Of a stretch of DNA of 64,000 bases, positions 1 through 10,431 are shown piece by piece. The notes under the pieces are model-generated. The model worked only from the letters and a program-made list of their open reading frames with translations. It had not been told where the DNA came from and ran no database searches. The DNA is from Tetradesmus obliquus (lineage: Eukaryota; Chlorophyta; Chlorophyceae; Sphaeropleales; Scenedesmaceae): the NCBI GenBank assembly GCA_030272155.1, contig CP126195.1:5997001-6061000 (forward strand), in the 5' to 3' direction. The first letter of the stretch is position 1. Each line of letters opens with the position of its first letter. The translations under genes were made by a program, and so were the position numbers.

Positions 1-111
1 GTTCCCGTAGTATAGACATCCAGCAGCAGCTCATTTGAGGGGCACCCAGGGCACAGCAGCAGCAACAGCAGCAGCAGCAACAGCAACAGCAGCAGCAGCA
101 GCAGCAGCAAT

Positions 112-146
<35 letters not shown>

Positions 147-909
147 AAACAGCAACAGCAACAGCAGAAACAGCTCACCTGAGGGGCACCCAGGGAGCAT
201 GGAACACCGGCACCTCAGCTTGAATTGCCTCACGCTCCTTCACCGCCTGCGCCGCTGCTGGCTGCCGCTGCTGCAGCCGCGCCAGCACCAGGAACTGATG
301 TGTCTCTGGTACAAAGGCTGCTAGGAGAAAGCCAGCCAGGGCTGAATATGCTGCCAGTGCCATAAAGGTGCTGCGCCAGCCAAAGGCCTGCAGCGAGCGT
401 TTTAATGCATGGAGTGTTACAGTGCATACAGGACATCGTGAGAGGGGGCTGCAGTATTCAGTGTGGCCAAGCTATGGAGTGCAGCAGCTGTGATGAGTTG
501 CAACAAATTCGCTTGAGCACCCTGCCTAGGCATGAGGCAGGAGGCGCCATGCAGTTGTGAGGTGCAGATTCGTGGCAGTACTCACGTCGGATAGCCCGCC
601 TCCCAGCAGTGGACCAATGACGGGGCCAATGAGCAGCGGGATCATGAAGGCGCCCGAAGCAGTGCCGCGCTGGCTAGGAGGGTAGATGTCAGCAATCACT
701 GCAACAGCAGCAGCAGCAGCAGCAGCAGATTACTCACACGGATCGGGGCCAAGCGCATAGTACTAGCATGGCAGAGTATTTGACGATACTGGTGAGATGA
801 GCAGGGCACAGCTTCATATGCAGGTTGGGCACAAGCAGCAGCAGTAGCTGCTGGTGCCGTGCATGGTGTGTATGGTGCAGCCAGCGCAGCAATCCACAGA
901 GCCAAGGCC

Positions 910-958
<49 letters not shown>

Positions 959-3313
959 TATTATTATCAAAGCCAAGGCCTCACCTCCATTGCCGTTGGT
1001 CATAAAGGAGGAAACTGCACGGCAGGCAGGCAGGCGGCAGGAGCAGCAGGACAACATGATGGGTCCAGGTGCTGACTGATAGCAGTGTACGCAGCATAAT
1101 GAACTGTGGTTCTTTGTGCGGTAGTGCTACTCTGCACGTTGATGATCTCTGCAGCCATTGCATTGCCCACACCCGACACCATAAGCTGCACACGCCATAC
1201 TAAGCACCAGCCCCACATGCTGCTGCATGCAGCAGTGTTCACAGACCTCCCAGCACCCTGCATGGCCCACGTGACTGCAGCACCCCTTAAGATCACACCA
1301 TCCAACCGGAACTGCCTTAACCTGGCAATGACATGCAGGTCAGAGAAGCAAGGCATAAAATGCTATCTGTTGGTGCGGTTTGCACTTAGAGCAAGCTGCT
1401 GGTGAGGTGGGGTGCCGTTGCGCACCGCAGTAAGACGTCTCTGGATATAACATGAGAGATTTGGTGCTCAAGGTGTGCAGTGTGTTTTACGGTGCTCACA
1501 CTCCTTTTCTGGTCTCAGACCTGTGTTCAACCTGTTGTGGCTCATACCACCAGATGGTGCCAGGACCCACATGTAACTATCCTCTCTCAAAAAAGCAATC
1601 GTGCTATAGGATGTAGCCACATCACCCAGCCGCACCTCCTGCGCCCTGCAGGGCCCTGAACGCCACCAGCGTTGACACATTAGGGGCAAAGATGCAGCCG
1701 AAAGTAGCGCCCAAAAAGGCAATCGTGGACACCAGGTACACAATGCGTCGGCCGTACCTGCAGCAGCACAGGCAGTACATGCGTTCTGTCGCATCAGGCT
1801 GCCATCCACGATACAAGAGAAACTCATTTTCAAACCCCACCGTAACACAACCCTATATCCACTCATTTTTGCCTATCGCTGCACCCAACAGCAGACAGTC
1901 TGGCCCCACCAGCCGCCCAAAGTGTGCAGACCCCCACCAATGACAGCTGGCAGTCAAACCGCTTGCACTGCTGTATTCACAGTCACATTCGCCAGGTCGC
2001 TCACTTGTCGCTTGCTGGGCCCCACACCAGTCGCGCAACGCCCTCCATCACCATGTAGATGCTGATACTGGCTGCACCCAACGGTACAAAAGAAGCCCCA
2101 GGCCACACCAAGCCCTAACCCATCCCTACACGCATTCAAATCTGCCAATCACAGCACCCATCAACAGACAGTCTGGCCTCACCAGCCGCCGAAAGTGCGC
2201 TGGTCCCAAGCAACAAAAGCTAGCAGTCTCAACGCTTGCATCACTTGTATATTGAACAAACACTGCCAGGTCACTCACTTGTCACTTGCTGGGGCCCACA
2301 CCAGGCCAGCCAGCCCCACCAGCACCATGTAGATGCTGATACTGGCTGCAACGAATACAAGGAATCACATGCCAAACCCCACCATGCAACCCTACACGCA
2401 CCCGCTTCTGCCAACCAAGGCACCTAGCAACAGACAGTTGGCCCCAGCAGCCAACACAAGCGCGTAGCGCAGGTTTCATGACACTCAAGATTCCTAACGC
2501 TTGCATCACTCTTACTGCCGTGCTCACTTGTCACTTGCTGGGCCCCATACCAGGCCAGCCAGCCCCACCAGTGCCGTGTAGATGCGAGAAACACCATCCA
2601 AGCAAAACCTTAACCCATCGTCACGCTGTCCTGCTCCAGCGACTGCAGCACCCCACAACAGACAAGCTCCGCCCACAAACTGCGTGTTGATGCTGAAACT
2701 GACAGTGGTGTAACTCTTCATTTAACAGTCTACCAGCCTCAACACCTGCACTGCTGCAGTAGTAGCTGCCAGGTCACTCACTTGTCGCTTGCTGGGCCCC
2801 ACACCAGGCCAGCCACACCCTCCGTCACCATGTAGATGCTCACGCTGGCTGCAACAGATACAAGGAATCACATGCCAAACCCCACCATGCAACCCTACAC
2901 GCATCCTTTTCTGCCAACCAAGGCACCTAGCAACAGACAGAGTGGCCCCAGCAGCCGACACAAGCGCGTAGCGCAGGTCCCATGACATTTAAGAGTCCTA
3001 ACGCTTGCATCACTGTTACTGCCGTGCTCACTTGTCGCTTGCTGGGCCCCACACCAAGCCAGCCAGCCCCACCAGCACCATGTAGATGCTCACACTGGCT
3101 GCAACAAGCTCAGGGGACGTCCTCAAGTCCGCCTGAATCACCTGTGACAGGCGCGAGTGTGTGAACCAGAGGCAGCAAGATGCAGCATGACACGGCAGGA
3201 TGAGGACAGACAGTGGAAACAGTATTGACATATGTGAAAGGCGCAAGAAACAGCTCGTGCAAGGCTGCTGCTGCACAGCAAAGCGTGCACAGCGGAGACT
3301 TGAGCGTGCAACC

Positions 3314-3357
<44 letters not shown>

Positions 3358-4153
3358 GCCGCTGTTGTTGCTTCTGCTGCTGCAGCAGTCCGACTGTACT
3401 TAATGTACGGGCTGCTGCTGCCTGCTGCCAGTTCCCTCCCAGCCAAGGTATCAATGAATTGCAGCACAGCATCTGCTGCTGCTGCGGCCTTGCTGCCTGC
3501 TGCTTCTGTTGCTGCTGCTGCTGCTGCTGATGATGATGATGATCCTATGCTGTTAGGACAGCTGCTGCCTGCTGCCATGTCCCTCCTGCTGCAGCTGCAT
3601 GCCATCCCCAGTCTGCACACCGCCCATACTACCAGCTGGGCCATTGCCACTGCTGTAGAGCAGCTGCGGTGCATCAAAGTCAATGCGGTGTCGCTTTTTT
3701 CGCCATGATGATGAAGCCGCTGTACTGTTTGCAAGTGCTGTGATGCTGATCTTGCTGCTGATGTGCCATTGACGGCACGCCGCAAATGCCAGTTACCAGT
3801 TACCAGAGAAGGGCCACAGGCCCACCCACTAAGGAGCCAGACAAGGCTCAAGGGGCCCAAATAGAAGCTAAGCAGAAACACAATGCACTTTCACCCCTCA
3901 CCTGCAGCGCTGGCAGGTAGATTGTGTCTGAGAATGGCACCAGCATGGATGCAAAGGCAGCCACCAGCAGTATGCTGTGGCGCCTGCAAGGACTCAGCAA
4001 GTCATAGATGCTGCTGCTGCTGCTGCTGCTGCCGCTTGCAGGGCTGTCGCTGTTGCTGCTGCTGCTGCTGCGCTCAGGGGTGCCTGCAATGATGTCCACT
4101 GCTGCATCCTTGTCTTGCCTGCCTTCTGAGGGAGGCTTGTGTGTCGGAGACAT
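1..4153 (-). CDS. MFS transporter, drug:H+ antiporter (DHA1-like), 3' partial
   Basis: A proton-coupled major-facilitator exporter of the membrane. Exons seen: 4153-3902 (ATG, Ser-rich cytosolic N-terminus, then TM1 ending YLPALQ), 3141-3032, 1757 to 1636 or 1626, 698-586 and 387-179. Exons 2 and 3 join across a split codon to give GPASDKYGRR, the MFS motif A loop between TM2 and TM3. Exon 4 holds VIADIYPPSQRG and LIGPVIGPLLGG (TM4/TM5 region), and exon 5 holds FGWRSTF followed by TM6. The gene runs off the left edge, so the C-terminal half is missing. The direct join of exons 3 and 4 (donor after 1636) is in frame but about ten residues short for the family, so a tiny exon may lie in between. 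Intron 2 carries four decaying copies of the exon 2 donor edge, and 38-52 echoes the exon 5 donor edge. Family assignment is firm; the substrate is unknown. Confidence 0.85.
52..175. repeat. (CAG)n microsatellite, interrupted
   Basis: Nearly pure CAG/CAA tract in an intron of the MFS gene. On the sense (minus) strand it reads CTG. Confidence 0.95.
911..967. repeat. (ATT)n microsatellite
   Basis: Imperfect ATT trinucleotide tract with two interruptions, in an intron of the MFS gene. It is one of the few non-CTG microsatellites in the window. Confidence 0.95.
1468..1600 (-). repeat. Dispersed repeat family A, copy 1
   Basis: On the minus strand this reads GAGGATAGTTACATGTGG, then TCCTGGCACCAT, then TGAGCCACAAC, GAGACCAGAAA and AAACACA..TGCACAC. 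The same ordered blocks recur at 9365-9488, 16965-17025 (truncated) and 29885-30015. It lies inside an MFS intron. No coding capacity was seen; the element class is unknown. Confidence 0.75.
1999..3141 (-). repeat. Five-copy tandem array of MFS exon 2 edge
   Basis: The genuine exon 2 (3032-3141) is followed in the intron by four further copies of its 3' half plus splice donor and some intron. They lie near 2777-2850, 2524-2590, 2275-2345 and 1999-2060, spaced about 250, 253, 250 and 275 bp apart. Each keeps the stretch encoding PASDK followed by a GTGA-type donor. The copies differ by substitutions and small indels. Only the 3032-3141 copy keeps the 5' part of the exon and an acceptor in the right phase. 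Confidence 0.85.
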
Positions 4154-4226
4154 TGGTGGCTGCTGCTGCAGACTTGATGCGACTGCCTGCTCTGTAATTG
4201 TCCTCTGCTGCTGGCACTGCTCCTGC

Positions 4227-4289
<63 letters not shown>

Positions 4290-6072
4290 CAGGTAAGTGA
4301 AGGCAGCAGCTCACGGGATGCCCAAGTGCCTCAACGAGGAGCACCTGACGCACCAAAAATGACTTTAAGCGTGCTATAAGTATCACCGGACCGCTTGCCT
4401 GCGCCCGATGTCACTGCTTACGAGGGGTTCATAATCAACAGCAAACAAGGGACTTGCAAGTGTCCTACAGGCGGAACTACCAGCCCAATCCAACAGCTTT
4501 TATCGTCGAATTGGCATGAAGGGCATGAAGAGCTGGTTGGTCACAACAGTTTGTGCAAATGAGGCGATCGTCCTGCTCCACAAGGTGTTCGAGGCAGCTG
4601 CAACGACTCTGCTGCAAGACACGGCAACTCATGTTCAGCAGATCATAGCAAACGGATGTTATGAGTTTGTAGTCTAGCCTGCTGGGTTCTAGGACTGGTA
4701 ATCCAGGTCCAGGGTTTAGAAAGCCATGTGTTCCTTGAAGATTTCTGTGTGTGCTTTCCCATTCTACAGCCATCACAGTAACTACGTCGAGTCCTTGCCT
4801 CCAGAAATAGCAGCTTAGCAGCACCTCCAATCAAGTTGCGCTGCTGCTTATTGCTGCACCAAGCCTGGCAACTTGCACTTGCGGCTTGAAGCCGTATGAC
4901 ATGCAGTCACTGCATGCGTACACTGAGTGTACGGCCGCGGCGGTGGCGGCCACTGCACTGCCTTGTAAATTGACGAAATCTATACAAAGCCAGGATCCCA
5001 GAGGACGCTGGTCATGCACAGCTGCGCACACCTTCAAGCAATGCTGACCCAGAAAACCCCCGCCAAGGTCTTCTGGCACTGCGAGTTTAGGGCAGTACAG
5101 ACAAGGCATCGAAACAGCTGAATGTAGTGCCTTCGCATTACACTATTGCACCAGAGAACTGGCATGCCTGAAGCGACCAAGGCATGCTGCACTGCACTGT
5201 GCATTATATATGCAGCGTGGCTGGCCCCAGTGGGCGGAATTGTGTAAAAAGCGACCCAATTAACCATTCAATGAATCAAATACACGTTTTTCTAGCAAGA
5301 GGTGCACCCAGACGAAGGAGCCACTCAAAAACCACCTTGGGGGATTCCTAACCAGCTATTGCAAACCCACAAGCCAGGAAAGGTGACCCGTGCAATGTCA
5401 AGTAAACCAACATTGGAAGCAAGTCAAGTAAACCAACATTGAGGTGACAGGATCATCCAAGTTAACCCATCTAAAATACCTTGGAACCATCCCACTGGTG
5501 GCAACAACAACGCAGCCAACACACAGCCCACTGGGCCAGGATCATCAGACTACTAAAGAAGGATTGGTTTCAGCCCTAGTTAGGTCTCCTGCTACTGCTG
5601 TTTGTGCCTGGCATCTGCACAGAGCAAGCTGCAGCTGCTGCAGCTGCGGAGGCGGCAGCCTCAGCAGCGGCTGCTGCTGCAGTGGTGGACCTCGCTACAG
5701 CCTCAGCCATCTGGAGCTCCAACACTGCACCACTCCTCCTGCGGAAGCAATTCACATAGCACCAGTCACTAATACGACCACAAATCCTTGTTGTAAAACT
5801 TATCACAGGAGGTTTGTGGATGGGGAAGTTCGAGCACATTGCCTGTGTTGCACTTTGTGCTGTTGCAATGGTCAATTTGCAAGCATTCTGGTCTACAACT
5901 CACTCGCAGGGGCCATATCCAGCACAACACTGACTTGCACTCAAGCTGTGTGATACATACCAATGCACATCAGGCCTGCTGCTGCCAGGCAGCCCCACCT
6001 CATCATCTGCCGGGCCCACTGCCCCTCCACCCCTCTCCCTCTACTCTGGCATGGGGATGATCATGTTACCAT
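4154..6072. other. Intergenic, no gene recognised
   Basis: Upstream of the MFS start codon. It contains a (CTG)n tract at 4226-4286, a SINE-like repeat at 5265-5378 and a 17-bp direct repeat (CAAGTAAACCAACATTG) at about 5399 and 5426. The 3' flank of the coiled-coil gene is at the right end. No open frame with convincing protein character was found. Confidence 0.6.
5265..5378 (-). repeat. SINE-like dispersed repeat, copy 1
   Basis: The minus strand matches 53124-53262 over about 115 bp: shared blocks GGCTTGTGGGTTTGCA, GCTGGTTAGGA, AGTGGCTCCTTC and CACCTCTTGCTAGAAAAACG. Copy 2 ends in a pure TGAT tail; here the tail is degenerate. A short length, a simple tetranucleotide tail and dispersed copies fit a SINE, but pol III boxes are not convincing. 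Confidence 0.6.
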
Positions 6073-6966
6073 TTAAGCCATAGCGCCATCAGCCCCGCAG
6101 CCCCACCTGTCTTGAAACTGCGCCAGCTGCGCTTCAACCTGTTTGAACTGCGCCTGCAGCAGCGCATGGTCGTCTCGCAGGTGGCCGTACCGCAGCTGCG
6201 CCTGCGACAGCTGCTCACTGTACAAGCGCTGCACGCACACGCCAGCTGCTAGCGCCACTCCTGCAAGCAGGAGATGCAGGAAGCAGACAGCAGCAGGCGA
6301 GTTTGATGAGACCATGCCAGCATCACATGGTTGCTACGTAGTACGACCCGCAGTCCAGTCTGCCCTGATTGTGAGTGGTCCCTGCGGTGGCAGATGTCGC
6401 AGAAGGACTGCAGCAATAACACCGTCCACCACCTTGCCGCTGCTGCAGCTGCTTCCAGCCATCATGCTACAGCACGCGTCAGCTGACTCAGAGCACCACC
6501 AAATATACCTGCAATCATGCTACATCATGCGTCAGCTATACGGCGGCACCTATCACTCGCAATTGCTCAGCCGCACTAAATAAGGCAGCTGCCTTACGGC
6601 CGCTGGGCTAACGCATCACATGAAGGGTGCATGCAGCCGGACCTGTCAAGGCATGTAACAACAAAAACTACTACCTGCGTCATGCACAGCGCATACACTG
6701 TCAAATGGCATGCTGCTGCTGTCACACGCTGGTGCAAGATGCGGTTCCTGCAAGAACAAAGCAGAAGCTGCTGCAGTTTCTGTGCTGCTGCATCTAATGC
6801 TGGCTGTGGCATTGATGGAGTTAGACAGGTCAGCCACACCTGCATATGGCAGGACCTCCTGCACAGGCTGCGGCAGCTGCTGCCACTGCTGCTTCAAGCC
6901 GGTGATTGCTGGGTTGAGGAAGTCAACATCAACCTTCATGCCTGTAGCATGCACAGGCAGCACCAC

Positions 6967-6998
<32 letters not shown>

Positions 6999-7479
6999 GT
7001 GGCATCACCACCAGCAGGGCAAGTGCTGACAGCATGCAGCAGAACACTCAGCTGCATGCGACCAGGGATGCACCAGCAGCATGGTGCTGCCTGCTGCAGG
7101 GTAAGACTTGAAACCTTTGGTGTGCCCTGGTGCAATGCTGGTATGTAACATTTCCTTACCAAGTACTTTTGAAAGGTCCGGGGGCTTCCATGACTTGCTT
7201 GCTGTCTGTAGCTGTGCTGAGACTGCTTGTGTGTGTTGCCACAGGTGCTGCTGCACTTGTGTGACTTGCTGCCTCATGCCAGTCCACCAAGCGGCGCCAG
7301 CTGACCCGGAAGCAGCTCCTGCAGCATGATTTAACGTTAAACTATTTTATGAAGGGCAGGTTCGACGTGACGTGCACTTCACAGTATGCTTGCACACCTG
7401 CTGCAGATGCTTGAACAGAGCCAGCCCCTGGTGGCCCCACAGCCGGTGCACTGCTGGCAGAGGCTTCTGGAGTGCTCAT
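6073..7479 (-). CDS. Small unknown coiled-coil protein (176 aa)
   Basis: I do not recognise this protein. Four exons join in phase: 7479-7398, 7318-7160, 6941-6840 and 6260-6073, all GT-AG, giving 176 residues. The first about 40 residues are Ala/Ser/Gly/Pro-rich. Next come a Gln-rich helical stretch (MRQQVTQVQQHLWQ), a middle exon with LNPAITGLKQQWQQLP, a short Ala/Val-rich hydrophobic patch (VALAAGVCV) that could be a weak membrane anchor, and a final coiled coil with Leu/Gln heptads (LSQAQLRYGHLRDDHALLQA). The stop codon is TAA. It is divergently placed from the ATPase, with 1.28 kb between start codons. The phase-perfect joins and helical character argue for a real gene; transcript evidence would settle it. 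The function is unknown. Confidence 0.65.
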
Positions 7480-8611
7480 TCTGCATATAAGTATGATTTG
7501 TTACTTCTTATGACAGCCAATCAATGCAGCTGCAGCGGAGTGTAGCGGTCACGGAGGTCGCGCATGTAGCAGGCGTTTGAACTTGGTCTAGTCGCGCATG
7601 CATGGAAACATCATACGCAGCACGGATGTCTATCGGAACATATGCAACCCATGTGTTACATTGTTGCAAGCTGACAGCATTGACCGCATTGCTGACCTGG
7701 CAGTGTTACTGCAGTGCACTTGTGGATGGCATGGACCATGTCAAGCAGACAAGGGATCAGTATGAGGCAAGAAAACCGTTTCAGTACTCGTTCGGCGTGT
7801 AGTCTGCTTCAAGACCACAGACAAGAACATGGATGTTGCAGCAGCAGCACACCATACGCCCTTCACTTCATCTCGGCTTGCTGCGCTTTATTGGGTCAGC
7901 GTGATTGTTATGGTAGGCCTGATATCTTGGTGGAGTGCTCTTTGCAAACAATCATTCAGGGCCTTTCTTTCAAAGAACAACAACATTGTTGTTGAACAAA
8001 GTTTGTTGCAAGCCACGTGTCACCCGCATGGTGATGCCTGCTGCTGGGTTACTGCCTGATTTGACCTGAACATTCGTTTTCTATCAACTTCTGTACTTTT
8101 TACTCCATCAGTAGGCGCACATGCTGTTTTGGTCCCGGCTCGCACGTCACATTTTTGGGGGGTTACCGCCTTCTTCTGCAGCATGTATGTTGCTGAAGCG
8201 AAACGGTAGCTGCTGCACCTCTACATTTACAGTCGTATTCTGAGGTCCAAACAGCTTTAGGTGCGCATGCACGAGCTGCTTTCTGTTTCGATCGTCAAGT
8301 CCCCGCAAAAAAAACCTTCAACCAGGCTGTTCTGGCACAGCCTGTAGCAGACTGCACCGTGTGCAGTGGTGAGCGCAATCTCTTCTTCTATGTTTTGTAA
8401 GGGTAGCTGCTGTACCTTGCACACCGTTGGTGCCAGCTGTTGGCTTGCCCAGCTGAACAGTACATGCTCATGCACTGGCACGTCTGCTGATGCCAGTGGC
8501 AAGTGTGACCTGCCAGGTGCCATTTTGTACCTGGTTACACACAATGGGCCAGTGCAGAGCATGTCACGGGCAGCACAGCTCTTTGTCACTCGTTGGCATG
8601 GGTGCATGAGG

Positions 8612-8657
<46 letters not shown>

Positions 8658-8755
8658 GTTGCTGCACCGTAGGCTCGCCTACCACGCACCAACCTGATCA
8701 TTGTCCACAGGGAGTTCCAAACAAGCAGTCATCTGAAGTGCCGCAGCACTCCAAG
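7480..8755. other. Divergent intergenic region
   Basis: Lies between the coiled-coil gene (minus) and the ATPase start (plus), so it should hold both promoters. No promoter motif is identifiable. A 76-codon frame at 7829-8059 starts with ATG and has one possible TM segment (WVSVIVMVGLISWW), but no family match was recognised. (CTG)n lies at 8610-8656. Confidence 0.5.
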
Positions 8756-10397
8756 ATGAGCTCCACAGGTGCGCGGCCGCTGCAGCAAAGCCACAAACCC
8801 TAGGTTTTGCTGGCCAGGCTTTTTTGAGTCAACCCCTGCTGGGCTGACAGCAATGTGCTTTGCTGACAGCACGACGAGCAGCAGGCATGCATAAACCATA
8901 AATCAGCGCAACAGGTGCGCGGCCTCCTCTGCAGCGCTAGTGCTAAGCGCCAGGGTGTGCAGGCCAGGCCGGCTGCGTGCCAGGATCCACATGTAACTAC
9001 TCATCTTTGATAGTTTGGTGTGTTTCCTCCCCATACGATGCTTTCGATAACTCCTGATTAGGTTCCCCACTCCTTTGTTGAGTGGGACATGTTACTTAAC
9101 GTAACATTACATAACACATGACATAACCCTGCCTGCAGTGGAGCTGGCGGCTGCAGGTGCCTCGGACCATGCAGTGGACCTCGCTGCCGTCATCAGCCAG
9201 CCAGCCAATGGCAGCCCGCCAAAATGGGGTTCTCACTCCTTTGTTGAGTGTGTATGTGAACTCAACATGATGTAGCGTGTGCCGCCTCTGCCTGCAGTGG
9301 AGCTGGCAGCTGCAGGTGCCCCTGGCAATGTGGACCTCGCTGTCGTCATCAGCCAGCCAGGCATTTTTTTGAAAGAGGATAGTTACATGTGGGTCCTGGC
9401 ACCATGTTGGATGGTATGAGCACAACAGGTTGAACACATGGTCTCAGACCAGAAAGGAGAAAGAGCACCGTAAAACACAATGCACACCCTTGAACGCCAA
9501 GTCTCTCATGGTGTATCCATTACTTGTGCCTCCTCTGCCTGCAGTGGAGCTGGCAGCTGCAGGTACCCCAGACACTGCTGTGGACCTCGCTGCCGACATC
9601 AGCCAGCCAGCCAATGGCAGCCCGCCAGAGCCAGGCAGCAGCAACAAAGTGGAGGCAGAGGTGGACTTTGCCAAGATATCAGTCAAGGAGGCCTTCCAGC
9701 TGCTGAATGTGAGTCGCCGCAACTTTGCAATGCCGTCCTGCTGCAGATGCTGCTGCTGCTGGCCACAAACCAGCCTGCTTGAGAATTTGAGCTGGTACTG
9801 CTCGGTCAGCTGACGTATTGCCGTTGCCCAAACGTGTGCCGCTGCGCCCCAATACCAGCACCCTTGCACGCACTGTTGTGCACCACCAGGGCACGCCTGC
9901 TGAAGCATTGATCCACTCTCAAGCAACGCTCTCTGCCTGTGTGTTGCTGCGCCCGCGCAGGCCACGGCTGCTGGCTTGAGCGAGGCGCAGGCTGCTGAGC
10001 GGCTGGCCGAGTTTGGGCCCAACAGGCTGCCGGAGAGCTCCACCAACCCCATCCTGCGGTGAGCCTTGCAAGTGCTGCTGCTGGCCTCAAACAGCAGTGA
10101 GGCATAATGCAGCGGCAGCAGCAGGGGTAGCCAAGTAGGGCAGGCAGTCAGCTGCACCAGGCAGTTGAACAGCAGCAACACTGCCAGTGCCCATCATGGT
10201 GACTGGCAGTAAGAAAACAGCATTTAGGCATGTTGCATGGTCCGCCTCCACGATTAGATTTCTAATGTGCTTTCTAATCGGCAATTCACAGCCGCTGGCT
10301 GCCTCGCCATGTGCAGGCTCCTGGTTTATCTGTGGACCCTCTGTTCAACAAGCGGCCGCGTCACAGACAAAAGTATATGTGTGATGCATGTGCCTCT

Positions 10398-10431
<34 letters not shown>

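Noticed and set aside
3200-3530. Poly-Leu/poly-Cys/poly-Ala frames over CTG tracts
   Set aside because: These are six-frame products of triplet repeats inside MFS introns. The same applies to similar frames at 4008-4386, 10267-10620, 14964-15146, 17871-18641 and 28547-28766.
8366-8803. Cys-rich 145-codon frame ending over the ATPase start
   Set aside because: Its Cys run is a CTG tract, it has no family features, and it overlaps the proposed ATPase first exon in the same frame by chance.
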